Shown here piece after piece: positions 1-7,585 of a stretch of DNA of 64,000 nt. Position numbers and translations under genes: made by a program. Location of the stretch: contig JAGYIQ010000006.1 in the NCBI GenBank assembly GCA_018402565.1, forward strand, positions 124,001-188,000. Direction: 5' to 3'. Position 1 is the first letter of the stretch; the number at the start of each line of letters is the position of its first letter. Under the pieces are notes generated by a model. It was not told the origin of the DNA. It saw only the letters and a list, made by a program, of their open reading frames with translations, and made no database searches. Origin of the DNA: Pirellulaceae bacterium (GTDB taxonomy: Bacteria; Planctomycetota; Planctomycetia; Pirellulales; Pirellulaceae).

Positions 1-2
1 AA

Positions 3-2036
3 GTTCAAGCCTTGTTGGCTTTGTTGCCGAACCATGCAGCGATGCTGAAACTGCAGGCAGATTTAGTGGCTCGGGATGCCAAGTTGACCGGCGTTCGGGA
101 CGAGGCATACGCTGCGGCGAAGGAGCGATTTCCGCGGGGTGATTTTGCGGGTGTATTGAAGGAAGTGGGGCGGATCGACTCGCACTACCTACGGCCGGAC
201 ATCGAAGCGTTGCGGGACACTGCCAAGAGCCGGTTACGACAAGTGGAAGCGTTGCAGAAGCAGATATCGTCGGCCGTGGAGTCGAAGCGATATTCGGGGT
301 TGTTGGCGGATGTCGACGCGTTGTTGGAGTTGACGCCTGATGATGCAGCGATGCTGAAACTGCAGAAGGAAATGGTAGCCAGTCTACAGCGAGAGATAGC
401 AAAAAAAATCGCTGATGCCGGGCAGCTGTGTCAGGACCATCGCTATCAAGAATCGCTGCGGGTCATCGGTCAATTAATGACGATCACCGATCAGCGTGTG
501 GCGGTTGATACGGAACAACTGGAGCAATTGAAGCACGCGACGCAGCAGGCTTGGGACGAGCAGACAGCGTTTGCCGCGGCGAAGTACAAGGAAGCCCAGC
601 AGCACCGGGCGGCGTTTGATTATCCGTCCGCGATTCGGGCGATTGAATCAATTCCAATTCAGATGCGTGACGGTAAGACAAAGCAATACAGCGTTCGTTT
701 GAAGGCTGATTACGACGACTCGGTTAGCTTGTTGGCCAAGATCACGACTCGGGTGCGGGACAAGGCGGTCGATGGGCTGTTGCCGTTGGTTGATAGAGCC
801 ATTGAGCTGAGTGGTGACCGTGCCGACTTGTCGAAACTTCGTAATCAGTTAACGGAGCGTGAAACGCGTCGCGTTCGGGAACGCGGAGCGGCATTTGAGT
901 TGGCCGAGCGTTTGTTAGAGGAAGGGAAAGCCAACGAGGGGTGGCAGGCGGTATCAAAGTACTATTCCGACCGCCTGACGAATGTCCAGCAAGCGTTTGT
1001 TAACCGGATTGAAGGTTTGCTAGCTTCCGAAAAGGCGCTTGCCGCGTTGTTGAAGGAGGCCAAGGCGGATGGTGTGATTGACCCGCACGAAATTGTATTG
1101 TTGCTGTCGGAGGTGTTAAAATACCTGCAGATGAATCCACGGCATGCGGTTGCAAAGAGCTTGTACCACGACCTGTTTGATCGGTTTTGTCGTTGTAGTT
1201 CGGAGCAGTTGTTAGCCGTGCCTGTACAAAAATTGTTGACGCTTCCTGCGGATTTTTTTGAACACCTTCCACCGGAGTCGATTACAAAACTCCCACCTGC
1301 GTTAATCAGGAAACTTCCACCGATTAGTAACTCAATAGGACAGCATTTGAAGTTATTACCGCCGGGTAAATTTCTGATGGGCGAAGGGAAGACATGTCAC
1401 GAGGTGACATTGACTCGGGCTATTTACATGGATGTGCATGAGGTGACGCAGGAGCAATACGAGCGGGTGATGGGACAGAACCCGAGCCATTTCAAAGGAG
1501 AAAAGTGCCCGGTGGAGCGGGTGTCATGGGATGATGCTGTGGAGTTTTGCATTCGTTTGTCGGCCATGCCGGAGGAGAGAGCGGCGGGACGGGGGTACCG
1601 TTTGCCGACGGAAGCAGAGTGGGAATACGCGTGTCGGGCGGGGAGCCAGGCGGTGTACAGTTTTGGGGATAACGAAATCGATTTGGGACACTATGCGTGG
1701 TTCGATGTGAATTCGTGTAATATGACTCATCCTGTGGGCATAAGGCGGTCGAACGCCTGGGGTCTGTACGACATGCATGGCAATGTGTGGGAGTGGTGTA
1801 GCGATTGGTACGGGGATTATCCTAGTGGGGCGGTGAGCGATCCGACGGGTCCACGCAAGGGCTCGTTCCGCGTGCTCCGTGGCGGCAGTTGGAGCTACGA
1901 GGCCGCGAATTGCCGGTCGGCCCGCCGGGGCAGGGATGACCCGTCGGTCCGTTACAGTCGCATCGGCTTCCGCGTTGCCATGAGTTTCCCATCTGGAGCG
2001 ACGGAGTATGCAGAAGCGGAATATGGCCAACGATAG
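3..2036 (+). CDS. Coiled-coil plus SUMF1/FGE-sulfatase domain protein, 5' end outside window
   Basis: The reading frame is open to the left edge, so the true start lies upstream. Roughly the first 440 residues are charged and helical. They match, segment by segment, the middle part of the kinase gene at 7586-10426, so an N-terminal kinase and zinc ribbon may be cut off by the window edge. Residues about 445-660 form a SUMF1/formylglycine-generating-enzyme-like domain with the family signatures LPTEAEWEYACRAG, YDMHGNVWEWCSDWYG, VLRGGSW and GFRV. Family knowledge: such domains in planctomycetes are often ligand-binding C-type-lectin-like folds rather than active sulfatase-modifying enzymes. The last 26 codons before GFR differ strongly from the paralogue (see the variable-region entries). 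The domain call is firm; the biological role is unknown. Confidence 0.85.
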   Translation, partial: VQALLALLPNHAAMLKLQADLVARDAKLTGVRDEAYAAAKERFPRGDFAGVLKEVGRIDSHYLRPDIEALRDTAKSRLRQVEALQKQISSAVESKRYSGLLADVDALLELTPDDAAMLKLQKEMVASLQREIAKKIADAGQLCQDHRYQESLRVIGQLMTITDQRVAVDTEQLEQLKHATQQAWDEQTAFAAAKYKEAQQHRAAFDYPSAIRAIESIPIQMRDGKTKQYSVRLKADYDDSVSLLAKITTRVRDKAVDGLLPLVDRAIELSGDRADLSKLRNQLTERETRRVRERGAAFELAERLLEEGKANEGWQAVSKYYSDRLTNVQQAFVNRIEGLLASEKALAALLKEAKADGVIDPHEIVLLLSEVLKYLQMNPRHAVAKSLYHDLFDRFCRCSSEQLLAVPVQKLLTLPADFFEHLPPESITKLPPALIRKLPPISNSIGQHLKLLPPGKFLMGEGKTCHEVTLTRAIYMDVHEVTQEQYERVMGQNPSHFKGEKCPVERVSWDDAVEFCIRLSAMPEERAAGRGYRLPTEAEWEYACRAGSQAVYSFGDNEIDLGHYAWFDVNSCNMTHPVGIRRSNAWGLYDMHGNVWEWCSDWYGDYPSGAVSDPTGPRKGSFRVLRGGSWSYEAANCRSARRGRDDPSVRYSRIGFRVAMSFPSGATEYAEAEYGQR
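1887..1964 (+). other. Candidate DGR-type variable region 1 (SUMF1 C-terminus)
   Basis: These 26 codons lie between the shared GGC GGC and GGC TTC CGC codons. Compared with 10307-10384, 14 codons differ non-synonymously, 3 synonymously and 9 are identical. Of the identical codons only one (AGC) contains an adenine, and 8 of the 14 variable codons here end in C. That is the footprint expected if AAC-type codons of a template were mutated at adenines. No reverse transcriptase or template repeat is visible in this window. Confidence 0.55.
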
Positions 2037-2484
2037 GGTTTGGTCAAGCCAACCAGAGTTGAGTCTGGTCATGTGTTCAAGCCGATCGACTGGTACGACA
2101 CCGTTACCACACAATCCCGGTTGCCAATGTAGCTGATTCGGGTTTGGAGGAGGAAGCAGAACCGGAGACTGTGGGCAGCCGGTAATTGAGAGGGTTTTGT
2201 AGGCCAGGGCAGCGGTGCATGGGAGCCGTCAAGATCTCGGTATGGCCACCGACAACGTCTGGAGTGTGGGCAACGGTATGCCGCTATCCCACTGGCCCGA
2301 AAACCTGAAACCGGACGTGGATACGCCCTGGATTCCCGAGTCGCACAAAGTTTTGAGAATTGTGAGACAAAATGGCAGCCAGCCACGCACTTATACGCGG
2401 AACGACCACAATTTAACTACTGGCCAAAGGTATTACGTGGCAGGAAGCACGGCCAGCGTCCACGGAGCACTGCAGAGGAGCCGT
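2037..2484. other. Spacer before the AbiGi-like gene, with a shared AATTGTGAGACAAAA motif
   Basis: No convincing gene is seen here. The frame of the next gene is open back to a GTG at 2215, but that extension has no family match and a weaker start context. At 2358-2372 lies AATTGTGAGACAAAA, which recurs exactly at 7436-7450, upstream of the kinase-SUMF1 gene. The two copies are 112 and 135 bp before the chosen start codons, so a common promoter or operator is possible. Confidence 0.4.
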
Positions 2485-3399
2485 ATGTCCGCGAGAATCA
2501 CAAATGGTAAATCCAAACAAGATGGATTGGGGCTGCACCGCCGACAACTCTTCCATTGGATTGGCAGTGATCTGGAGAATAACTCGAGTCTTAGTGCGGC
2601 TGCCCGAGCGAAAACGTACGTCGACTACCTGCGAGGGTCCCTGCGCAATGGATTGTGGGTTCGTCTTCCGCGGATCAAGGAGACGTTTGGTCCCAAACAA
2701 GAATTTAAATTGGAGCTGCCGATTTGCTGTTTCACCGAAACGACATTGGATGAAATCGAGTTTCACAATCGCAGCTACGGTCGTCTCGGATTGGGGTTCC
2801 CAAAGCGGTTTGTTCTGGCTCAAGGCGGCAAGCCAATCAACTACATCAATGCTGTGACGCGTGACCCTAGTTTTAAGGCCTGGGTTCGGTTGGGCAACCT
2901 GTTATCGAACGAACGGCTCAAGCATACATTACCGGCAAAAGAATGGAACGAGTTAAAGACGGAGTTTATGTACTTATCGTCATTTCTCAAGATGATGAAG
3001 CCGGTTAGGAAGCCCGCCCAGGAGACCGCAAAGCGGCAAACTCGAGAGTCGGGCGAGCAGGCCAAACCGCGTGAGGGTCGCGAGCGAGTGCCGTCGGTGA
3101 ATCGGCACTACGGGAATATTTTGCAGTTTATCGAAGAGCGGGAATGGCGAATAGTGCATAATCCGCAGTGCCGTGGTCAACACCCCAGAGATATTCGGGC
3201 AAATAACGCGGCCGGGATTGGTAGTGATCCTCCATGGTACTTGCCCTATCGGCCGGCTCATGATTTGTTCACGGTGGTGCTGCCGGACGCGAGAACAAAA
3301 TACGAGGCCCTTCAAGACGATGAGATCCGCGGGTATTTGTGGCCTAAAAACGGTCCGCCCGTCACGATCCTTTCGCTTGATGATTTGAGCACCTTCTAA
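2485..3399 (+). CDS. AbiGi-like abortive-infection protein
   Basis: The 304-residue protein resembles the AbiGi (formerly DUF2743) family, annotated as the putative antitoxin half of a phage abortive-infection pair. Supporting features are LFHWIGSDLE near the N-terminus, CCFTETTLDEI, the segment from YGRLGLGF to the glycine-rich part before INYI, and EEREWRIV in the C-terminal half. The ATG at 2485 is chosen because GAGGAG (2475-2480) sits four bases upstream and family similarity begins just after it. A GTG start at 2215 would add 90 residues with no recognisable fold. No AbiGii-type toxin is seen beside it. The gene lies between the two SUMF1 genes and upstream of the SPFH and FHA genes, which suggests a defence or stress locus. 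The family call rests on memory of the motif pattern only. Confidence 0.6.
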   Translation: MSARITNGKSKQDGLGLHRRQLFHWIGSDLENNSSLSAAARAKTYVDYLRGSLRNGLWVRLPRIKETFGPKQEFKLELPICCFTETTLDEIEFHNRSYGRLGLGFPKRFVLAQGGKPINYINAVTRDPSFKAWVRLGNLLSNERLKHTLPAKEWNELKTEFMYLSSFLKMMKPVRKPAQETAKRQTRESGEQAKPREGRERVPSVNRHYGNILQFIEEREWRIVHNPQCRGQHPRDIRANNAAGIGSDPPWYLPYRPAHDLFTVVLPDARTKYEALQDDEIRGYLWPKNGPPVTILSLDDLSTF

Positions 3400-3601
3400 A
3401 ATCGAGTTATGTCACATGGCAAAAGCATGCCCACTCGACGACTCGCTACGGACCGTCGATGGCTGGTTAAACAAACTTGCGCGGTGTCTGTTGTTTGCGA
3501 AGGCTTCTGCGTCAGGATCGGTGGACTGAAATTGATTACGATTCCGCAGCTTGGTGGCGGATCGGGGAATAACGAGAGCATCCAAATCAGGAGTTCGTAA
3601 C

Positions 3602-5680
3602 ATGTCGCAGTTGGTGAACCATCGCTGGCAAGTCGCCGCCCGCGACTTCGCGGTCCGCATTACTATCCCCGATGTCAAAGGGTTTTTCGACAGTATTCCG
3701 CTGATTAGCGGGCTGCCCGCGGCGCGGTCCTTGGTGATCGAACCCGGTACGCGGTCCGCCATTATCGAGAACGGCGTGCTGTTGGCCGAAATCTATGCCG
3801 GCGAGTATACGCTGGAGAGCTTTATAGAGCGGTTCAAGTTCTGGAAGAACCGCCAATCGACCGTGTATTTGACTCGGGCGGAAGATGTGGTCTTGCAGGT
3901 CAACGCCACCCATCTGCCGACCGTCGAAGGGGTCTGTGTCGACGTCACGTCGCAATGGACCGTGCAAATGAGCCACGTGGTCTTGTTCGTCGAGAACCTG
4001 ATGGGGCCACGCGAATCGCTGACGATGGATGAACTGGCCGCATTCCTGGTGCCCATGTTGCAGCAAGCGGTGCGAGAGTGCGTCGGGCAGTCCCGCTGCG
4101 ATTCATTGGTTGATGGCCCAGTTTCCGGTCTGCTGCAGGACGGTGTGATTGGTCGCATCAAAGTCAAGTTGTCCCGCTTGGGCTTGATCGTGACGAACCT
4201 CCAAGCCGTGGAGGTCACCGCCCAAGACGGCGGCTTGCAGGCGTGGCACGGTGAACTGTGGCTGACACAACGTGAGAACCAACTCCGGCGGGCGGCCAAT
4301 GAAATCGACAATGCCAAGGTGCAGGACGATGCCGACGACATGCGCAAGAAGGTGGACCTGCGGGTCCGCCTGCGTGAATTGGTCACTGAAGACCGCCTGA
4401 ACAAGACCCGCAATCGAGAAGATTTTGAACGAGGGGTCCTGGAGGTCGACAAAGATCGCTTGTTGCGGGAAGACGAGCGCGAATCGCTGGTGCGGGCTTA
4501 CGAGGAGCGGAAAGACGACCATCAATCGCTGCGTCAGCACTTTTTGGCGATTGTCGACCTGCAGCGTGAGCAGGAGATTGACGCCTTGCGTTTGAGCGTC
4601 GAACACGCCGCACGGATGAAGGCCCTGGAACAAGAAATTCTACAAGCCCAGCAGATCCGCACCGCGGAGAGCGAGAAGTGGCAAGCGGAACTGCAGCGAG
4701 AACGGCAGCAGCTGACGCACCAAAACGAACAGCGCTACCGGGACCACCAAGCCAAATGGGCTCGGCTGCGCGATACCCGTCAGCAGCGCCGTGATGAGGA
4801 TTGGGAGGGCCTGTTGCACGAACAGCGGACCGAAGAAATCAAGGCGAAATTGGAACTGGCGCGTGCGGAGCGGCAACGGCAGTTGAGTGTGGTGCAGGCG
4901 GAGTTGGAGAGTCGCCTGACGCACGAAAAACTGGAGCTGCGCAAGCGAGAGGAGGCGTGGGAGCTGGAGTCGCGCGAGAAACGTTCGACGTCGCAATTGG
5001 ATCGCTTGCAACGTGTCCAGGAAATGAACTCGCAGTTTGCGGAGCGTGAACAGCGGTTGAAGTTGGAATTGGAGACACTGCAGCAGGATCAAGCCAGCAA
5101 ACGAGAGTTGGAACGAATCCAAGTCATGAGTGGGGTGGGTACCGAAGTCCTGATCGCGACCGCCGGGGCCACCAACGCTCAGTTGTTGGCGGATTTGAAG
5201 AAGCACGAAGCCAGTCAGGAGGCGGTACGAGCGCAGGCATCGGCCGCCCCGATGGTGGAACTGAACGCGGAACGGGTGCGGTTGTACGAGCAGATGAACG
5301 CGACGGAACGCGCGAAAGCGGATGCGGTGGCCGAGGCTTACAAGATGGCGATGCAGGCTCAACAACAGAGTGTCAATCAGATGATTGGCGGGTTGGCTCA
5401 GGCGGCGACGCCGGTCGGGCCCATGGTCGCCGGTGCTGGACGGGGTGCACCGCCGGTGCCGGCGGAAGTTTGGTATTACGCCGCGAACGGCCAGAGCTCG
5501 GCGCCCCAAAGTCGGGCTCAAATGGAACAGGCGGTACGTGTGGGTTTAGTCCAAGCCGGAACGCAGGTTTGGAAGGCCGGCTTGGCGAACTGGATGGCCG
5601 CCGGCCAGGTACCGGAATTGGCTGCTTTGTTTGGGCCGCCTCCGCTGTCAGGAGCTGGTGGACCGCCGCCGTTGACTTGA
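3602..5680 (+). CDS. SPFH-like / long coiled-coil / GYF_2 domain protein
   Basis: The 692-residue protein starts at ATG 3602 with AGGAG about ten bases upstream. Residues about 1-250 look like an SPFH/band-7 related domain of the kind found in virion-core-like bacterial proteins, with beta-rich segments such as SLVIEPGTRSAIIENG. A highly charged coiled coil follows, about residues 250-540, rich in Arg, Glu and Gln. A Gln/Ala segment leads to a C-terminal GYF_2 module (about residues 620-685) containing VWYYAANGQSSAPQS and VWKAGLANWMAAGQVPEL. GYF_2 modules are thought to bind peptides, often at membranes. The FHA gene starts 72 bp downstream on the same strand and is probably co-transcribed. 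An oligomeric scaffold role is inferred. Confidence 0.7.
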   Translation: MSQLVNHRWQVAARDFAVRITIPDVKGFFDSIPLISGLPAARSLVIEPGTRSAIIENGVLLAEIYAGEYTLESFIERFKFWKNRQSTVYLTRAEDVVLQVNATHLPTVEGVCVDVTSQWTVQMSHVVLFVENLMGPRESLTMDELAAFLVPMLQQAVRECVGQSRCDSLVDGPVSGLLQDGVIGRIKVKLSRLGLIVTNLQAVEVTAQDGGLQAWHGELWLTQRENQLRRAANEIDNAKVQDDADDMRKKVDLRVRLRELVTEDRLNKTRNREDFERGVLEVDKDRLLREDERESLVRAYEERKDDHQSLRQHFLAIVDLQREQEIDALRLSVEHAARMKALEQEILQAQQIRTAESEKWQAELQRERQQLTHQNEQRYRDHQAKWARLRDTRQQRRDEDWEGLLHEQRTEEIKAKLELARAERQRQLSVVQAELESRLTHEKLELRKREEAWELESREKRSTSQLDRLQRVQEMNSQFAEREQRLKLELETLQQDQASKRELERIQVMSGVGTEVLIATAGATNAQLLADLKKHEASQEAVRAQASAAPMVELNAERVRLYEQMNATERAKADAVAEAYKMAMQAQQQSVNQMIGGLAQAATPVGPMVAGAGRGAPPVPAEVWYYAANGQSSAPQSRAQMEQAVRVGLVQAGTQVWKAGLANWMAAGQVPELAALFGPPPLSGAGGPPPLT

Positions 5681-5752
5681 GGTCGAGAAGCGGTTGGTTC
5701 ACGAACGGACCGGGTTGAACAGTGGTAAGTGGGAGAGGCGTTGCGAAGTTAG

Positions 5753-7174
5753 ATGATGGAGCCGAATGAAAACGAACCTGGACCGCGGCTGTTGGTGGAC
5801 TGGGGAGAGATGCCGCGGGTCGGTTATCAATGCCGCCCCGAATTTGTGGTGCTGGCTCCGGCATATCGCGATCTACGGGACCCGGACATCCAGGTCGTGA
5901 TCGACAGGGAGCTGGACAATTCGGCCGAGACGCGTGTCCGCTTGCAATCCGATGGGCCCGGGTTCTGGAATTTTCATGTGCCGTTTCGGATGACGACGCA
6001 AGGCTTGGACTGTCGACCGGGCCAGTACACCGTGGATGTCAGCATCACGTTCCACGACGTGCCAGCGCATCTGCCTAGATTCTTCATGTCGCGAATTCGG
6101 TTGAATGTGGCTGGGAGCCAGGACGGTGCGGCGGGTGTGTTGGAAATCGATGGCGACGGGCAATCGGTTGTCAATTTGCAAGGCTTTGACCTCCGGCAGT
6201 TTTCCAAAGTCGTGTTGCGGGGTGGGCAGGAGGGCGTGATCAACTTGGCGGGAAGCAGCACGCTGCCGCCGATCCCGGGTTTGACCGCCACCACAAAGCC
6301 CCCGACCTCGTTCGAGTACAACTTGAAAGTCGACCAGCCGAAACAGCTGCGATTGCCGCAACTGCGGGTGCTGGATCGTCCCCGCGGGTACTTGGAGTCC
6401 GCGGGTCTGATGTTCGAGGACGGGCGGCGTGTGATCCTACTGTCGAAGCCTCGCATCTCGTTTGGACGTAGTCGAGACAACGACGTGGTGTTGCGATTTT
6501 TCCCTCGTTCCGAAGCCAACGACAAGCACTCGTTGATCATCTCCCGCCAGCATTATTCGGCGGAATTGACAAGTGACGGCATTGAGATTCAAGACAAGTC
6601 GCAAGCCGGAATGGAGATCAACTCCAACGTGGTCAAAGGTTCTTACGTGATATCGACGGCCTACGTGGGTGAATCGGTGCGGGTCGAGTTGGGGGTCACC
6701 GGGACGGTACCGGAAAAGTTTGATTTGGAGATGGTGTTGTTGGGGGCCGATCGGCGTCATTCGCACGACGACGAGCGGTATTGGGATGAAATTGTCTGCG
6801 AAGTGGCGGGCGGCAAGTTGAATCGGGTGGCGCGATTGGCATTGGAAACCGGCGTGGATGCAATTCGTTATGACCGCCGCAACAGTCTGGCTGGGGAAGA
6901 GAGTTACGTGCAATTGTTCCGCGAGGTGTTGGTGGGCGGTTCGTCCGCGCGTTGCGGGGTCGGGTTGCGGGATTGTGGCTCCCAGCCGCAGGCGCGTATT
7001 CGGCACATTGACCGCACGTTCTGGCTCGAGGTATTGCCGAACGCGCGGCCACTGACGATTGATGGCGTGGCGGTGACTCCGCTGAGCTTTGTACCGTTGG
7101 CCTTGGGGATGGAGATCTCTTTTGGTGGCGAGCGAGTTCGAGTCGATCGGCCGTTGCAACAGTGCTTGGATTGA
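5753..7174 (+). CDS. FHA domain protein
   Basis: The 473-residue protein contains a forkhead-associated domain at about residues 225-320. It shows the phosphothreonine-binding landmarks GRSRDNDVVL (from residue 238) and ISRQH (263-267), followed by an N near the SNVVKG loop. FHA domains bind phosphothreonine peptides, and Ser/Thr kinases are their usual partners, so the kinase gene downstream is a natural candidate. The N-terminal 200 residues are beta-rich with no recognised domain. The C-terminal 130 residues could be a second, degenerate FHA-like fold. There is no signal peptide or membrane segment. Two ATG codons are adjacent at the start; the first is used. Confidence 0.8.
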   Translation: MMEPNENEPGPRLLVDWGEMPRVGYQCRPEFVVLAPAYRDLRDPDIQVVIDRELDNSAETRVRLQSDGPGFWNFHVPFRMTTQGLDCRPGQYTVDVSITFHDVPAHLPRFFMSRIRLNVAGSQDGAAGVLEIDGDGQSVVNLQGFDLRQFSKVVLRGGQEGVINLAGSSTLPPIPGLTATTKPPTSFEYNLKVDQPKQLRLPQLRVLDRPRGYLESAGLMFEDGRRVILLSKPRISFGRSRDNDVVLRFFPRSEANDKHSLIISRQHYSAELTSDGIEIQDKSQAGMEINSNVVKGSYVISTAYVGESVRVELGVTGTVPEKFDLEMVLLGADRRHSHDDERYWDEIVCEVAGGKLNRVARLALETGVDAIRYDRRNSLAGEESYVQLFREVLVGGSSARCGVGLRDCGSQPQARIRHIDRTFWLEVLPNARPLTIDGVAVTPLSFVPLALGMEISFGGERVRVDRPLQQCLD

Positions 7175-7217
7175 ATCTGGCCGCGTGTTCACCCAACGTG
7201 GTTGCTCAACGTAATTG

Positions 7218-7364
7218 CTAGTGCTTTGTCACAATTTAATTTTGGGATCGGTGTGGCAAAGGGGGCAGGCGTCAATTGCCGGAACGGCCCTGCGGGGTGC
7301 CTCGCACAATTGACGCCTGACCCCTTTGCCACACCCCAAGTTTTGGCTGTGACAAAGCACTAGG
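7218..7364. repeat. Long imperfect inverted repeat (MITE- or REP-like hairpin)
   Basis: The ends CTAGTGCTTTGTCACA and TGTGACAAAGCACTAG are exact reverse complements. Inside them a second pair, GGTGTGGCAAAGGGG with CAGGCGTCAATTG, is mirrored by CAATTGACGCCTG and CCCCTTTGCCACACC. The loop is about 30 bp. The whole 147-bp unit could fold into one long hairpin and has no coding potential. It fits a non-autonomous transposable unit or a REP element of the RAYT type; no transposase is nearby. Confidence 0.7.
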
Positions 7365-7585
7365 CACAGAAGCACGGATGCTGGTGAGTAGCACAATTGA
7401 CTCTTGCACAGGTGACCGAGCGAAGAAATTATTGGAATTGTGAGACAAAACGGCCACGGGATACGCACTGAGAGAGGGTGGTTTGTTGGAGGGTGGGGTG
7501 CCTGGGTGGCGGGTTCGGTGAAGGGTGTTTGATTGATTGGTGGAGCGGTACGCGGGGATGACGGGTTGTGGGAGGTGGGAGTCAG
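7365..7585. other. Upstream region of the kinase-SUMF1 gene
   Basis: No gene is seen. It carries the second exact copy of AATTGTGAGACAAAA (7436-7450; the first is 2358-2372). A GGGAGGTGGGA purine stretch precedes ATG 7586. Confidence 0.4.

Noticed and set aside
2215..2484. Longer N-terminus of the AbiGi-like protein from GTG 2215
   Set aside because: The ATG at 2485 has a GAGGAG ribosome-binding site and family similarity starts right after it; the extension has no protein character.
3409..3600. 63-codon frame before the SPFH gene
   Set aside because: No ribosome-binding site, low-information composition and no similarity to anything recognised.
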